Origin: CAZKXU01 sp964556665
Lineage (GTDB): Bacteria > Bdellovibrionota_C > UBA2361 > CAZKXU01
Direction: 5' to 3'
Assembly (NCBI GenBank): GCA_964556665.1
Contig: CAZKXU010000113.1
Coordinates: 1-7,933 of the forward strand
DNA length: 7,933 bases
The notes under the pieces were generated by a model, which did not search any database, was not told where the DNA came from, and saw only the letters and a program-made list of their open reading frames with translations. This document shows positions 1 through 5,831 of this stretch, piece after piece. Each line of letters opens with the position of its first letter. Positions within the stretch are counted from its first letter, which is position 1. The position numbers and the translations under genes were made by a program.

Positions 1-8
1 CTGCCTAG

Positions 9-1922
9 AGATATAGAGGGGCTAGGCGTCTGCCTCTGGCGCTTGAGGTTATTGGTGAAATTAATGAGGAACCCGTAGAGTTTCGCGCTAATTTGGACGG
101 TAGCGCAGTCGAGCGTATAGTTTTTCCATCTCGTGTGCCAAATCTCCTTATTAATGGCGCCTCAGGAATCGCTGTCGGTATGGCCACCAGCATACCGCCG
201 CATAATTTACGGGATGTAGTCGTAGCTCTTTTAGAGCTTTCAAAAGATCCTGAACTTACTAACTCAAAGCTTGCAACGATTATTAAAGGGCCTGATTTTC
301 CGACAGGCTGCTTGATCCTAAACACTAAAAAAGAGCTTAATGATATCTATGAATCCGGACGCGGAGCGATCAGGATGCGTGCTGAATGGAAGATCGAAGA
401 AGGGAGCCGTGGTAAGAGATTTATTATCGTAGAGTCTATTCCGTATGCGGTTAATAAAGCGCAGCTAGTGGAGAAAATCGCAGGGTTAATTATCGATAAA
501 AAAATACCGCAGATAAATGATATCCGAGATGAGAGTACTGATGTTGTGCGAATAGTAATTGAGCTTGCAAGCGGCGCAGACGCTGACAAAGCTATGGCCT
601 ACCTCTTCAAGAACTCGCAGCTTGAGAGTAATTTTCAGGTAAATCTTACCGCACTAGTGCCAGCTGGCGGAATGTCGGTAAAGCCTGAACTTGTATCTTT
701 AAAGCAGTGTTTGCAGCATTTTCTTGATTTCAGATCTGAAGTAACAACACGTCGGCTTATTTTCGAAAAAAAGAAGCTAGAGGAGAGAATCCACATATTA
801 GAAGGGTTAGTAAAGATCTTTGACGCGCTTGATGAGGCGCTTAAGATCGTAAGAAAGAGCGAAGGCCGCTCAGATGCTGCCGAGAAACTCAGAGTGAGAT
901 TCAAGCTTACGGAGATTCAGGCCTTTGCAGTAGTCGATATGCGCATTTATCAATTAGCTAGAACAAATATTGATGAGGTGCGTGCAGAATTAAAGCAGAA
1001 GGAGGATCGGGTCAGTGAAATTGAGGAGATTTTAAAATCTAAGAAAAAGATAACAGACCTGGTACGCAAAGATCTTGAATCAATCTCCGAGAAGTATGGG
1101 GACAATAGACGGTGTAAGATTGTAAAGGATGACTTTGAGATAGAGGTTAAAGAGGAGGATTATCTGGTTCAGGAGGATGTTTTCGCCATCGTAACACAGG
1201 ATGGTTGGGTAAAACGTATCCGCCAGAATAATGAACTAAATACCACTAGGCTGCGGGAAGGGGATGCAATTACCAGGGCGCACCCATTAAGTACCTTAGA
1301 TTCAGTTGTTTTCTTTACTAACTTTGGCTCGATCTTCATGTTAAAGGTTGCTGATTTTCCTGCCTCGAGCGGATATGGAGAACCTGTCCAGAAGCTCTTT
1401 AAGTTTAGGGATGGTGAGAGGGTCATCGAAAGCTTTGGCATCCGTGCTGCTGTGAAAGAAGGGCAACCACCCTATAAGCAGCTTCTGACAGAAGGGAGTG
1501 AAGTATTATTAGTCTCCGTTCAGGGTACCGGATCAATTCTCAAGCTTGAGGGATTAGCCGCAGTAAAACGGAACGGTAAGCGTGTCATGAAGCTCCGTGA
1601 GGGGGATCAGATGGCTGCGGTAGCGATAGCTAGTGATCGATTCGCATTTTTTACACAGCAAGGTTATGGACTAGTTGTGCAAAAGAAGGAGATTCCAGTG
1701 CGTGAGTCAGCAGGCGTTGGGATCTCGTTAATAGGCGTAAGAGATGATGATAAATTAATCAACGTTATAAGTTTTAAAACTGCTACTAAGGTTACTTTGA
1801 AGTTTGCTTCAGGCAAGACGAATGAACTTCATAGTAAGGAGATTTTTGAAGGTCATCGCGCCTTAAAAGGGAAAAAGATAATTTCGCAGGGCGAGTTGGC
1901 GGGGGTGGAGTTGGTTGAGTAG
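9..1922 (+). CDS. parC: DNA topoisomerase IV subunit A (ParC-type), 5'-partial
   Basis: This is the A subunit of a type IIA topoisomerase, the DNA-cleaving partner of the ParE encoded next. The visible 637 residues begin at the active-site region: the Arg-Tyr pair at 9-14 aligns with the catalytic tyrosine of the family's RYTEARL motif. The breakage-reunion core follows, with GIAVGMATSIPPHNL (IPPHNL at 192-209), GPDFPTG (288-308), the IPYxVNKA-like motif and the charged coiled-coil region with HILEGL. From about 1179 a C-terminal beta-pinwheel of roughly five blades begins (VFAIVTQDGWVKRI, then SVVFFTNFGSIFML). No GyrA box (QRRGGKG-like) is visible. Adding the missing ~120 residues gives about 755, close to ParC and shorter than GyrA. 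Within the window the frame is closed by TAG at 6-8, and the only later near-start is TTG at 93, which lies inside the conserved core, so the gene is taken as running in from the left. Family certain; ParC over GyrA likely. Confidence 0.88.
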   Translation, partial: RYRGARRLPLALEVIGEINEEPVEFRANLDGSAVERIVFPSRVPNLLINGASGIAVGMATSIPPHNLRDVVVALLELSKDPELTNSKLATIIKGPDFPTGCLILNTKKELNDIYESGRGAIRMRAEWKIEEGSRGKRFIIVESIPYAVNKAQLVEKIAGLIIDKKIPQINDIRDESTDVVRIVIELASGADADKAMAYLFKNSQLESNFQVNLTALVPAGGMSVKPELVSLKQCLQHFLDFRSEVTTRRLIFEKKKLEERIHILEGLVKIFDALDEALKIVRKSEGRSDAAEKLRVRFKLTEIQAFAVVDMRIYQLARTNIDEVRAELKQKEDRVSEIEEILKSKKKITDLVRKDLESISEKYGDNRRCKIVKDDFEIEVKEEDYLVQEDVFAIVTQDGWVKRIRQNNELNTTRLREGDAITRAHPLSTLDSVVFFTNFGSIFMLKVADFPASSGYGEPVQKLFKFRDGERVIESFGIRAAVKEGQPPYKQLLTEGSEVLLVSVQGTGSILKLEGLAAVKRNGKRVMKLREGDQMAAVAIASDRFAFFTQQGYGLVVQKKEIPVRESAGVGISLIGVRDDDKLINVISFKTATKVTLKFASGKTNELHSKEIFEGHRALKGKKIISQGELAGVELVE

Positions 1923-1937
1923 CTGTAAACAGTGCTC

Positions 1938-2031
1938 TAAAACCTGACCGGGACCGCGGGCTTCCAGCCCGCAACAGACTACCTGCTAATTTGTATGCGG
2001 GCTGGAAGCCCGCGGTCCCGGTCAGGTTTTA
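1938..2031. repeat. Perfect 35-bp inverted repeat, paired REP-like palindromes
   Basis: The arms at 1938-1972 and 1997-2031 are exact reverse complements, separated by a 24-nt loop. Each arm contains its own small hairpin: GCGGGCT and AGCCCGC flank a 3-nt loop at 1956-1972 and again at 1997-2013. The arms are far richer in G+C than the neighbouring genes. The outer ends read TAAAACC and GGTTTTA, so an RNA hairpin on either strand has A-rich and U-rich flanks and could terminate or protect transcripts. The nested, opposed palindromes resemble REP/BIME-type dispersed elements; that is an inference, since only one copy is visible. It fills most of the 156-bp parC-parE spacer. Confidence 0.9.
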
Positions 2032-2078
2032 AGTATTTCTGCTCCAGAGTACTAGACATATTCGAGAAAGATATTTTT

Positions 2079-3998
2079 ATGGCAAAAAGTTATTCAGCAA
2101 TTGATATTGAAGTCTTAGAAGGTCTTGAACCGGTGCGTAAGCGCCCTGGTATGTATATTGGCGGTACGGAAGGACCGGCCGGCCTGCATCACCTAGTCGT
2201 TGAAATTATCGATAATGCGGTTGACGAAGCTATGAACGGCTTTGCCGATTCGATTACCGTTACACTGCACGCCAATAATGAAGCTGTTACAGTCGAAGAT
2301 AATGGTCGTGGAATTCCGGTTGATACTCATCCTAAGTATAAAAAGCCGGCACTCGAATTACTTTTAACCACACTTCACTCCGGTGGTAAGTTCTCTGATA
2401 AGAACTATATGTCAGCGGGCGGACTTCATGGTGTTGGAGCCTCGGTGGTTAACGCGCTTTCAAAAGATCTGCGAGCCACAGTTTGGCGTGATGGGGCAGA
2501 ATGGGAACAGGAGTTTTCACGCGGAATACCGGCCTCAAAGTTAAAAAAGGTAAAAGCCAGCAAGGGACACGGCACGAGAATCTATTTTACACCTGACCCT
2601 GATATTTTTAAGAGTATTAAATTCTCTGCTGAAAGAATTGAGCGTATCTGTCAGGAGAAGGCATTTCTTAATAAAGGGCTTAAGGTCGTTTTTCAGAATG
2701 AAAATGAGAAGAGCGAAAAGTCATTTCATTATCCGGAGGGGCTTAAGTCATTTTTAGCGGCGCAGCTCGAGAAAGGTAAATTAGAGCCGATTGGCGGCGA
2801 GAGTTTCTATCTAGAGCGTGCAAATGGAATCAAGATCGAATGTTGCTGCTGTTGGACTGAGGCTACAAAAGAGCAGATTTCATCTTATGTGAACGGAATA
2901 CATACAGGACAGGGTGGCAGCCATGAGGATGGATTTAAGAGTGGTTTATCTAAAGCCCTACGAAACTACATCTCTGTTCATGATCTATTGCCGAAGGGGA
3001 TGAAGCTCACCGGGGAGGATATGCGTGAGGGGTTAGTGGCGGTTCTTTCGGTTAATATTCCTGGCAGCATTCAGCTCCAATTTCAGGGGCAGACTAAAGA
3101 TAAGCTTAATAACCCAGAGGTAACTGAGCCAGTCGATACACTATTAAAGAGTCTTGAAAATGAGCTTAATTCAAAACCTAAGCTTGCAGCAGCACTGGTA
3201 GAACGTATTCTTTTAGCAGCTAAGGCTCGTGCTGCAGCCCGAACTGCATCACAATCGATCTCCCGTAAGGTCGGCATTAGTCATCGTTTGAATCTTCCTG
3301 GGAAACTTGCTGATTGCAGCTCATCTAGTCCGGAAAAAAGTGAGCTTTTTATTGTTGAAGGTGATTCCGCCGGTGGTTCTGCAAAGCAGGGAAGGGATCG
3401 TAATACGCAGGCTGTCTTGCCATTACGTGGAAAGATTCTTAACTCAATCTCGATCTCCGATGCAAAGCTTAAGGATAACAAGGAGCTTATTGATCTTATC
3501 TCTGCGATCGGCTGTGGTTTTGGTGAGAGTTTTAGACTTGAAAAGTTGCGCTACGAAAAGGTTATTATTCTTACAGATGCTGATGCGGATGGAATGCATA
3601 TCGCGTCTTTGTTGATGGCATTTTTCTTTAAATTCCTTCGTCCTCTAATCGATAATGGGCATATCTATTTAGGTCTTCCACCATTATATCGGATCAAGTT
3701 TGGCAGTGGGGCAAAGCAGGAGGTTTGTTGGGTGTATAGTGATGCCGAGAAAGATAAGCTGTTAAAAGGTAAACAGAATCGCACTCAACTTATAACTAGG
3801 TTTAAAGGATTAGGAGAGATGAACCCTGATACTCTGTGGGAGACTACGCTCAGCCCAAAGACTAGAAATCTTCTTAAAATTCAGGTAGATGACATCGCCT
3901 CAGTCGAGCAGACATTTGAGGATCTGATGGGTAAAGACAGCTCTGCGCGTTACCGTTTAATTCAGGATAACGCCCATAGGCTTGAACTGGATCTGTAA
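2079..3998 (+). CDS. parE: DNA topoisomerase IV subunit B (ParE-type)
   Basis: ATPase subunit (639 residues; E. coli ParE is about 630) that pairs with the upstream ParC-type protein for decatenation and relaxation of DNA. The N-terminal GHKL ATPase domain shows EIIDNAVDE (about 42-50), EDNGRGIP (73-80) and the glycine-rich lid GGLHGVGASVVNAL (114-127). The transducer domain carries the QTK loop at 338-340, which contacts ATP phosphate. The TOPRIM domain has the catalytic Glu427 in EGDSAGGSAKQ and the metal-binding acidic run D500-A-D502-A-D504-G. The tail has PPLYRI and RFKGLGEMNP. The ATG at 2079 is chosen because MAKSYSAIDIEVLEGLEPVR matches the family N terminus. An upstream extension would run into the inverted repeat. 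A weak purine-rich site (GAGAAAG) lies 8 nt upstream. The TOPRIM-flanking sequence (GMHIASLL) resembles ParE more than GyrB. Odd feature: four consecutive cysteines at 255-258. Confidence 0.93.
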   Translation: MAKSYSAIDIEVLEGLEPVRKRPGMYIGGTEGPAGLHHLVVEIIDNAVDEAMNGFADSITVTLHANNEAVTVEDNGRGIPVDTHPKYKKPALELLLTTLHSGGKFSDKNYMSAGGLHGVGASVVNALSKDLRATVWRDGAEWEQEFSRGIPASKLKKVKASKGHGTRIYFTPDPDIFKSIKFSAERIERICQEKAFLNKGLKVVFQNENEKSEKSFHYPEGLKSFLAAQLEKGKLEPIGGESFYLERANGIKIECCCCWTEATKEQISSYVNGIHTGQGGSHEDGFKSGLSKALRNYISVHDLLPKGMKLTGEDMREGLVAVLSVNIPGSIQLQFQGQTKDKLNNPEVTEPVDTLLKSLENELNSKPKLAAALVERILLAAKARAAARTASQSISRKVGISHRLNLPGKLADCSSSSPEKSELFIVEGDSAGGSAKQGRDRNTQAVLPLRGKILNSISISDAKLKDNKELIDLISAIGCGFGESFRLEKLRYEKVIILTDADADGMHIASLLMAFFFKFLRPLIDNGHIYLGLPPLYRIKFGSGAKQEVCWVYSDAEKDKLLKGKQNRTQLITRFKGLGEMNPDTLWETTLSPKTRNLLKIQVDDIASVEQTFEDLMGKDSSARYRLIQDNAHRLELDL

Positions 3999-4067
3999 CT
4001 GGTCTAATCTTTACGCTTGAGTTTCGTTATAGAGCTTGAGATGTTGTTTTAATTGTCTCTCTTAAGA

Positions 4068-4916
4068 ATGGTCACCGATCCCCGCCAAACTGTATATTAT
4101 GATGAAGTTGAACTTACTGCCTCGTCCTTAGCGGTAGAGCCGCTCTGGTTAAGAGAGAGGAGGGAGCCTGAGTTTAAGGTCTTTGGTAACTCCGGTAATG
4201 GGCCTGAGATTGTGTTGCTACACGGACTTTTCGGTGCGCTTTCAAATTGGAACGACACTATTCCGCTCATTTCAAAGTTTGGTAAGCCTGTTGCGCTTGA
4301 GTTTCCGATTATTTCCGGTCATCGCAGCGAAGTCAAAGTCAAAGCACTTGCGGTTTTTACCGAGTATTATATTCGAAAAAATAAAATTGCACCGACCGTA
4401 CTGTGTGGAAATTCATTAGGTGGTCATGTCGCTTTACGACTATGTCTTGCCCGTCCTGAACTTGTTGATTGTATGATACTTACCGGCACATCCGGTTTAT
4501 ACGAACATACAGTTGAAGCTCTGCCGGTTCGACCCGATCCTCGCTTTATACGTGATCAGATGTCCAAGGTATTCTATGATCAGAAGTTTGTAACCGAAGC
4601 TGCAATTGATGAGATCTATCAGATTGTGAAGCAGCGCGGACGTGTACTTAATCTAATCCACGCAGCCCGCAGCGCAAAAAAGGATAATATGCTCTCTGTA
4701 CTCAAGGAGATCAAGGTGCCGACTCTGCTTATATGGGGAGAGGATGACCTAGTAACAACCATGGACGTGGCGCATACTTTCCAGGAAAATATACCAGGTG
4801 CTGAGTTAATAACTAAGAAAAAATGTGGACATGCACCGATGATTGAGTATCCGCAGTGGTTTGCTGAGCAGGTTGAGGGCTTTGTGCGTAAGCATTCACG
4901 ATTCTATAGAAAATAG
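4068..4916 (+). CDS. Alpha/beta-hydrolase fold protein
   Basis: A predicted cytosolic serine hydrolase of the alpha/beta-fold superfamily (282 residues; no signal peptide or membrane segment seen). The canonical order is present: oxyanion-region HG at 52-53 (LLHGLFGALSNW), nucleophile elbow C-G-N-S-L-G-G with Ser116, acid residue in LLIWGEDDLVTT (Asp227 likely) and catalytic His255 in CGHAPMIEYP. The cap region, about 140-210, includes LTGTSGLYE and an Arg/Lys-rich stretch. The overall pattern resembles MhpC/MenH-like hydrolases, but the substrate cannot be read from sequence. The start is uncertain: ATG at 4068 is preferred, while TTG at 4053 is in frame and would add five residues. Neither has a clear Shine-Dalgarno site, and an in-frame TAA at 4050-4052 blocks further extension. 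It lies 69 bp after parE and 7 bp before the thioredoxin-like gene, so co-transcription with the latter is likely. Confidence 0.85.
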   Translation: MVTDPRQTVYYDEVELTASSLAVEPLWLRERREPEFKVFGNSGNGPEIVLLHGLFGALSNWNDTIPLISKFGKPVALEFPIISGHRSEVKVKALAVFTEYYIRKNKIAPTVLCGNSLGGHVALRLCLARPELVDCMILTGTSGLYEHTVEALPVRPDPRFIRDQMSKVFYDQKFVTEAAIDEIYQIVKQRGRVLNLIHAARSAKKDNMLSVLKEIKVPTLLIWGEDDLVTTMDVAHTFQENIPGAELITKKKCGHAPMIEYPQWFAEQVEGFVRKHSRFYRK

Positions 4917-4923
4917 TAAAAAG

Positions 4924-5475
4924 ATGGAGCGTAATCTCTCATCAGAGAAATTCCCGATCGGTTCAAAGCTGCCACAGTTTGAGCTGCTCGCTACCGATGG
5001 CCAACGATACGGAACATCATACCTTCAGGGCGGCACGCTTGCGCTTGTAATTTTTAGCTGCAATCACTGTCCGTATGTTAAGGGCAGCGATGAGGCGATC
5101 GTTGCAGTTGTTCGTCGTTTTGAAAAGGACGGATTAAGAACCTTAGCAATCAGTTCTAATGATGCCATCCAGTATCCTGAAGATAGCTTTGATAATATGA
5201 AGCTCAAATCAACTGAGCTTAAGCTGCCATTTCCGTATCTCTATGATGAAACTCAGGCTGTTGCGCGTGCGTTCGATGCAGCCTGTACCCCTGAATGCTT
5301 TCTATTTGATAAAGCTAGTCCCCTTATTTTTCACGGTACTGTTAATGACAATCCTAAAGATAGAATGCTAGCAAAGAGAGAGTACCTGGCAGAAGCTATA
5401 ACTCAGGCACTCAAAGGTCAAAAACCTGAGCCATCGTTTGTGCACCCGATCGGGTGTTCGATAAAGTGGAGATAG
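4924..5475 (+). CDS. Thioredoxin/peroxiredoxin-like family protein (AhpC/TSA-type fold)
   Basis: A 183-residue thioredoxin-fold protein of the peroxiredoxin-like group. After the N-terminal GSKLPQFELLATDG segment comes the redox motif C46-N-H-C49-P in FSCNHCPYVKG, followed by LAISSNDAIQYPEDS, the PFPYLYDETQ segment and the cis-proline region AACTPECFLFD (Cys121, Cys125). It ends with IGCSIKW, a C-terminal signature of this group. A role as thiol-disulfide oxidoreductase or hydroperoxide-related enzyme is a family-level expectation; the actual substrate is unknown. No signal peptide or lipobox is seen, so it is probably cytosolic. ATG at 4924 is preferred over an in-frame TTG at 4843, which would overlap the hydrolase by 74 bp. 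Only a weak A-rich AAAAAG precedes the ATG. The TAG stop lies inside the left arm of the first hairpin of the downstream array. Confidence 0.85.
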   Translation: MERNLSSEKFPIGSKLPQFELLATDGQRYGTSYLQGGTLALVIFSCNHCPYVKGSDEAIVAVVRRFEKDGLRTLAISSNDAIQYPEDSFDNMKLKSTELKLPFPYLYDETQAVARAFDAACTPECFLFDKASPLIFHGTVNDNPKDRMLAKREYLAEAITQALKGQKPEPSFVHPIGCSIKWR

Positions 5476-5514
5476 ATATCACTTGGCATCAAGCCAAGTG
5501 ATATCTATCTCCAC
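5466..5514. repeat. Hairpin 1 of array: perfect 22-bp stem over the stop codon
   Basis: The arms at 5466-5487 and 5493-5514 are exact reverse complements with a 5-nt loop (ATCAA). The stem starts inside the last codons of the thioredoxin-like gene and buries its TAG stop (5473-5475). There is no T-tract after it, so on its own it is not a classical terminator. A 3'-end stabiliser or part of a composite terminator fits better. The next hairpin begins at once. Confidence 0.92.
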
Positions 5515-5579
5515 CCGCCTCCGCTCCCTTAAATCATCGGAACGATGATTTAAGGGAGCTACGGCGGGTAACTTTTTTT
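5514..5579 (+). terminator. Hairpin 2 with T7 tract: + strand intrinsic terminator
   Basis: The inner arms at 5523-5539 and 5543-5559 form a perfect 17-bp stem with a GAA loop. Outside a 3x3 internal loop, CCCGCC (5514-5519) pairs with GGCGGG (5563-5568). The G+C-rich base is followed within a few bases by seven T (5573-5579). Shape and position fit a rho-independent terminator for the hydrolase/thioredoxin-like unit (inference from structure). Confidence 0.75.
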
Positions 5580-5612
5580 ATTTGTGGCTACAGCCACAAA
5601 TAAAAAAAGTTA
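5569..5612. repeat. Hairpin 3 of array: perfect ~21-bp palindrome joining two U-tracts
   Basis: Arms 5569-5589 and 5592-5612 are exact reverse complements around a minimal loop; the realistic loop is the tetraloop TACA. The left arm contains T7 (5573-5579), the U-tract for hairpin 2. The right arm contains A7 (5602-5608), which is the U-tract for hairpin 4 when read on the other strand. Its right end shares bases 5609-5612 with hairpin 4. Confidence 0.9.
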
Positions 5613-5636
5613 AGTGGGCGGGGGAGCCCACTTAAC
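5602..5636 (-). terminator. Hairpin 4 with T7 tract: - strand intrinsic terminator
   Basis: Arms 5609-5619 and 5626-5636 form a perfect 11-bp stem with a 6-nt loop. Read on the - strand, the stem is followed immediately by seven T (5608 down to 5602), the textbook arrangement for a rho-independent terminator. No clear - strand gene reads into it, so it may serve an antisense or small RNA, or simply block leftward transcription. Structure is certain; function is inferred. Confidence 0.65.
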
Positions 5637-5769
5637 AAGGAGTCAGGCTTTTGGTTTCTTTATCGTCACCAATCTCTACGATAATCTGAAAGGGTTCTGT
5701 TCTTTAGTACTGCTAGAAGTGTGCCAAGAGTTTTATCTCTTTTTTCATTTTCATGTTACCCATAATTTG
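5637..5769. other. Intergenic stretch with no convincing gene
   Basis: Between the hairpin array and the transketolase promoter there is no ORF with both a start and meaningful length. The - strand has short open pieces: an ATG at 5754-5752 followed by 12 more codons and a stop, and a 23-codon open tail from 5703 to 5635 ending in a TAA (5634-5632) inside hairpin 4. They may be a decayed gene or chance. A small hairpin (AAGAG/CTCTT arms) lies near 5726-5741. AAGGAG at 5637-5642 has no usable start after it. Confidence 0.5.
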
Positions 5770-5799
5770 GTTACACTATACTTAAAATAGAAGTACAAT
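5770..5799 (+). promoter_or_regulatory. Candidate sigma70-type promoter for transketolase
   Basis: GTTACA at 5770-5775 (4 of 6 to the -35 consensus) is followed after 18 nt by TACAAT at 5794-5799 (5 of 6 to the -10 consensus). A start near 5806 would give a leader of about 26 nt that includes the Shine-Dalgarno site. The region is A+T-rich and lies after strong terminators, so an own promoter for the next gene is expected. The exact boxes are a pattern match only. Confidence 0.4.
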
Positions 5800-5820
5800 T
5801 TATAAGCGCCCATAATTATT

Positions 5821-5825
5821 AAGGA
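5821..5825 (+). promoter_or_regulatory. Shine-Dalgarno site of transketolase
   Basis: AAGGA lies 6 nt before the ATG at 5832. It is the clearest ribosome-binding site in the window and fixes the transketolase start. Confidence 0.75.
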
Positions 5826-5831
5826 ATTTAG

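Noticed and set aside
1792..1974. 60-residue - strand ORF overlapping the parC end and the inverted repeat
   Set aside because: It is a shadow of parC plus one repeat arm. Its first residues are the same as the false parE extension only because the arms are inverted copies.
1995..2078. Upstream in-frame extension of parE by 28 residues beginning at a TTG
   Set aside because: It lies in the right arm of the inverted repeat and has no match to ParE N termini. The ATG at 2079 starts the conserved sequence.
3307..3615. 102-residue + strand ORF inside parE
   Set aside because: It overlaps the TOPRIM-coding part of parE in another frame and has no recognisable motif.
4041..4052. Tiny ATG-TTG-TTT-TAA leader ORF before the hydrolase
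   Set aside because: Three codons with no Shine-Dalgarno site; chance is the simplest explanation.
3999..4067. Promoter between parE and the hydrolase (TTGAGT at 4017-4022)
   Set aside because: No good -10 box occurs at the right spacing (GATGTT at 17 nt; TTTAAT is 25 nt away).
5466..5636. CRISPR array or integron attC sites
   Set aside because: The hairpins are unrelated in sequence, contiguous and without spacers. There is no repeated unit, attC-type core site or associated cas or integrase gene.
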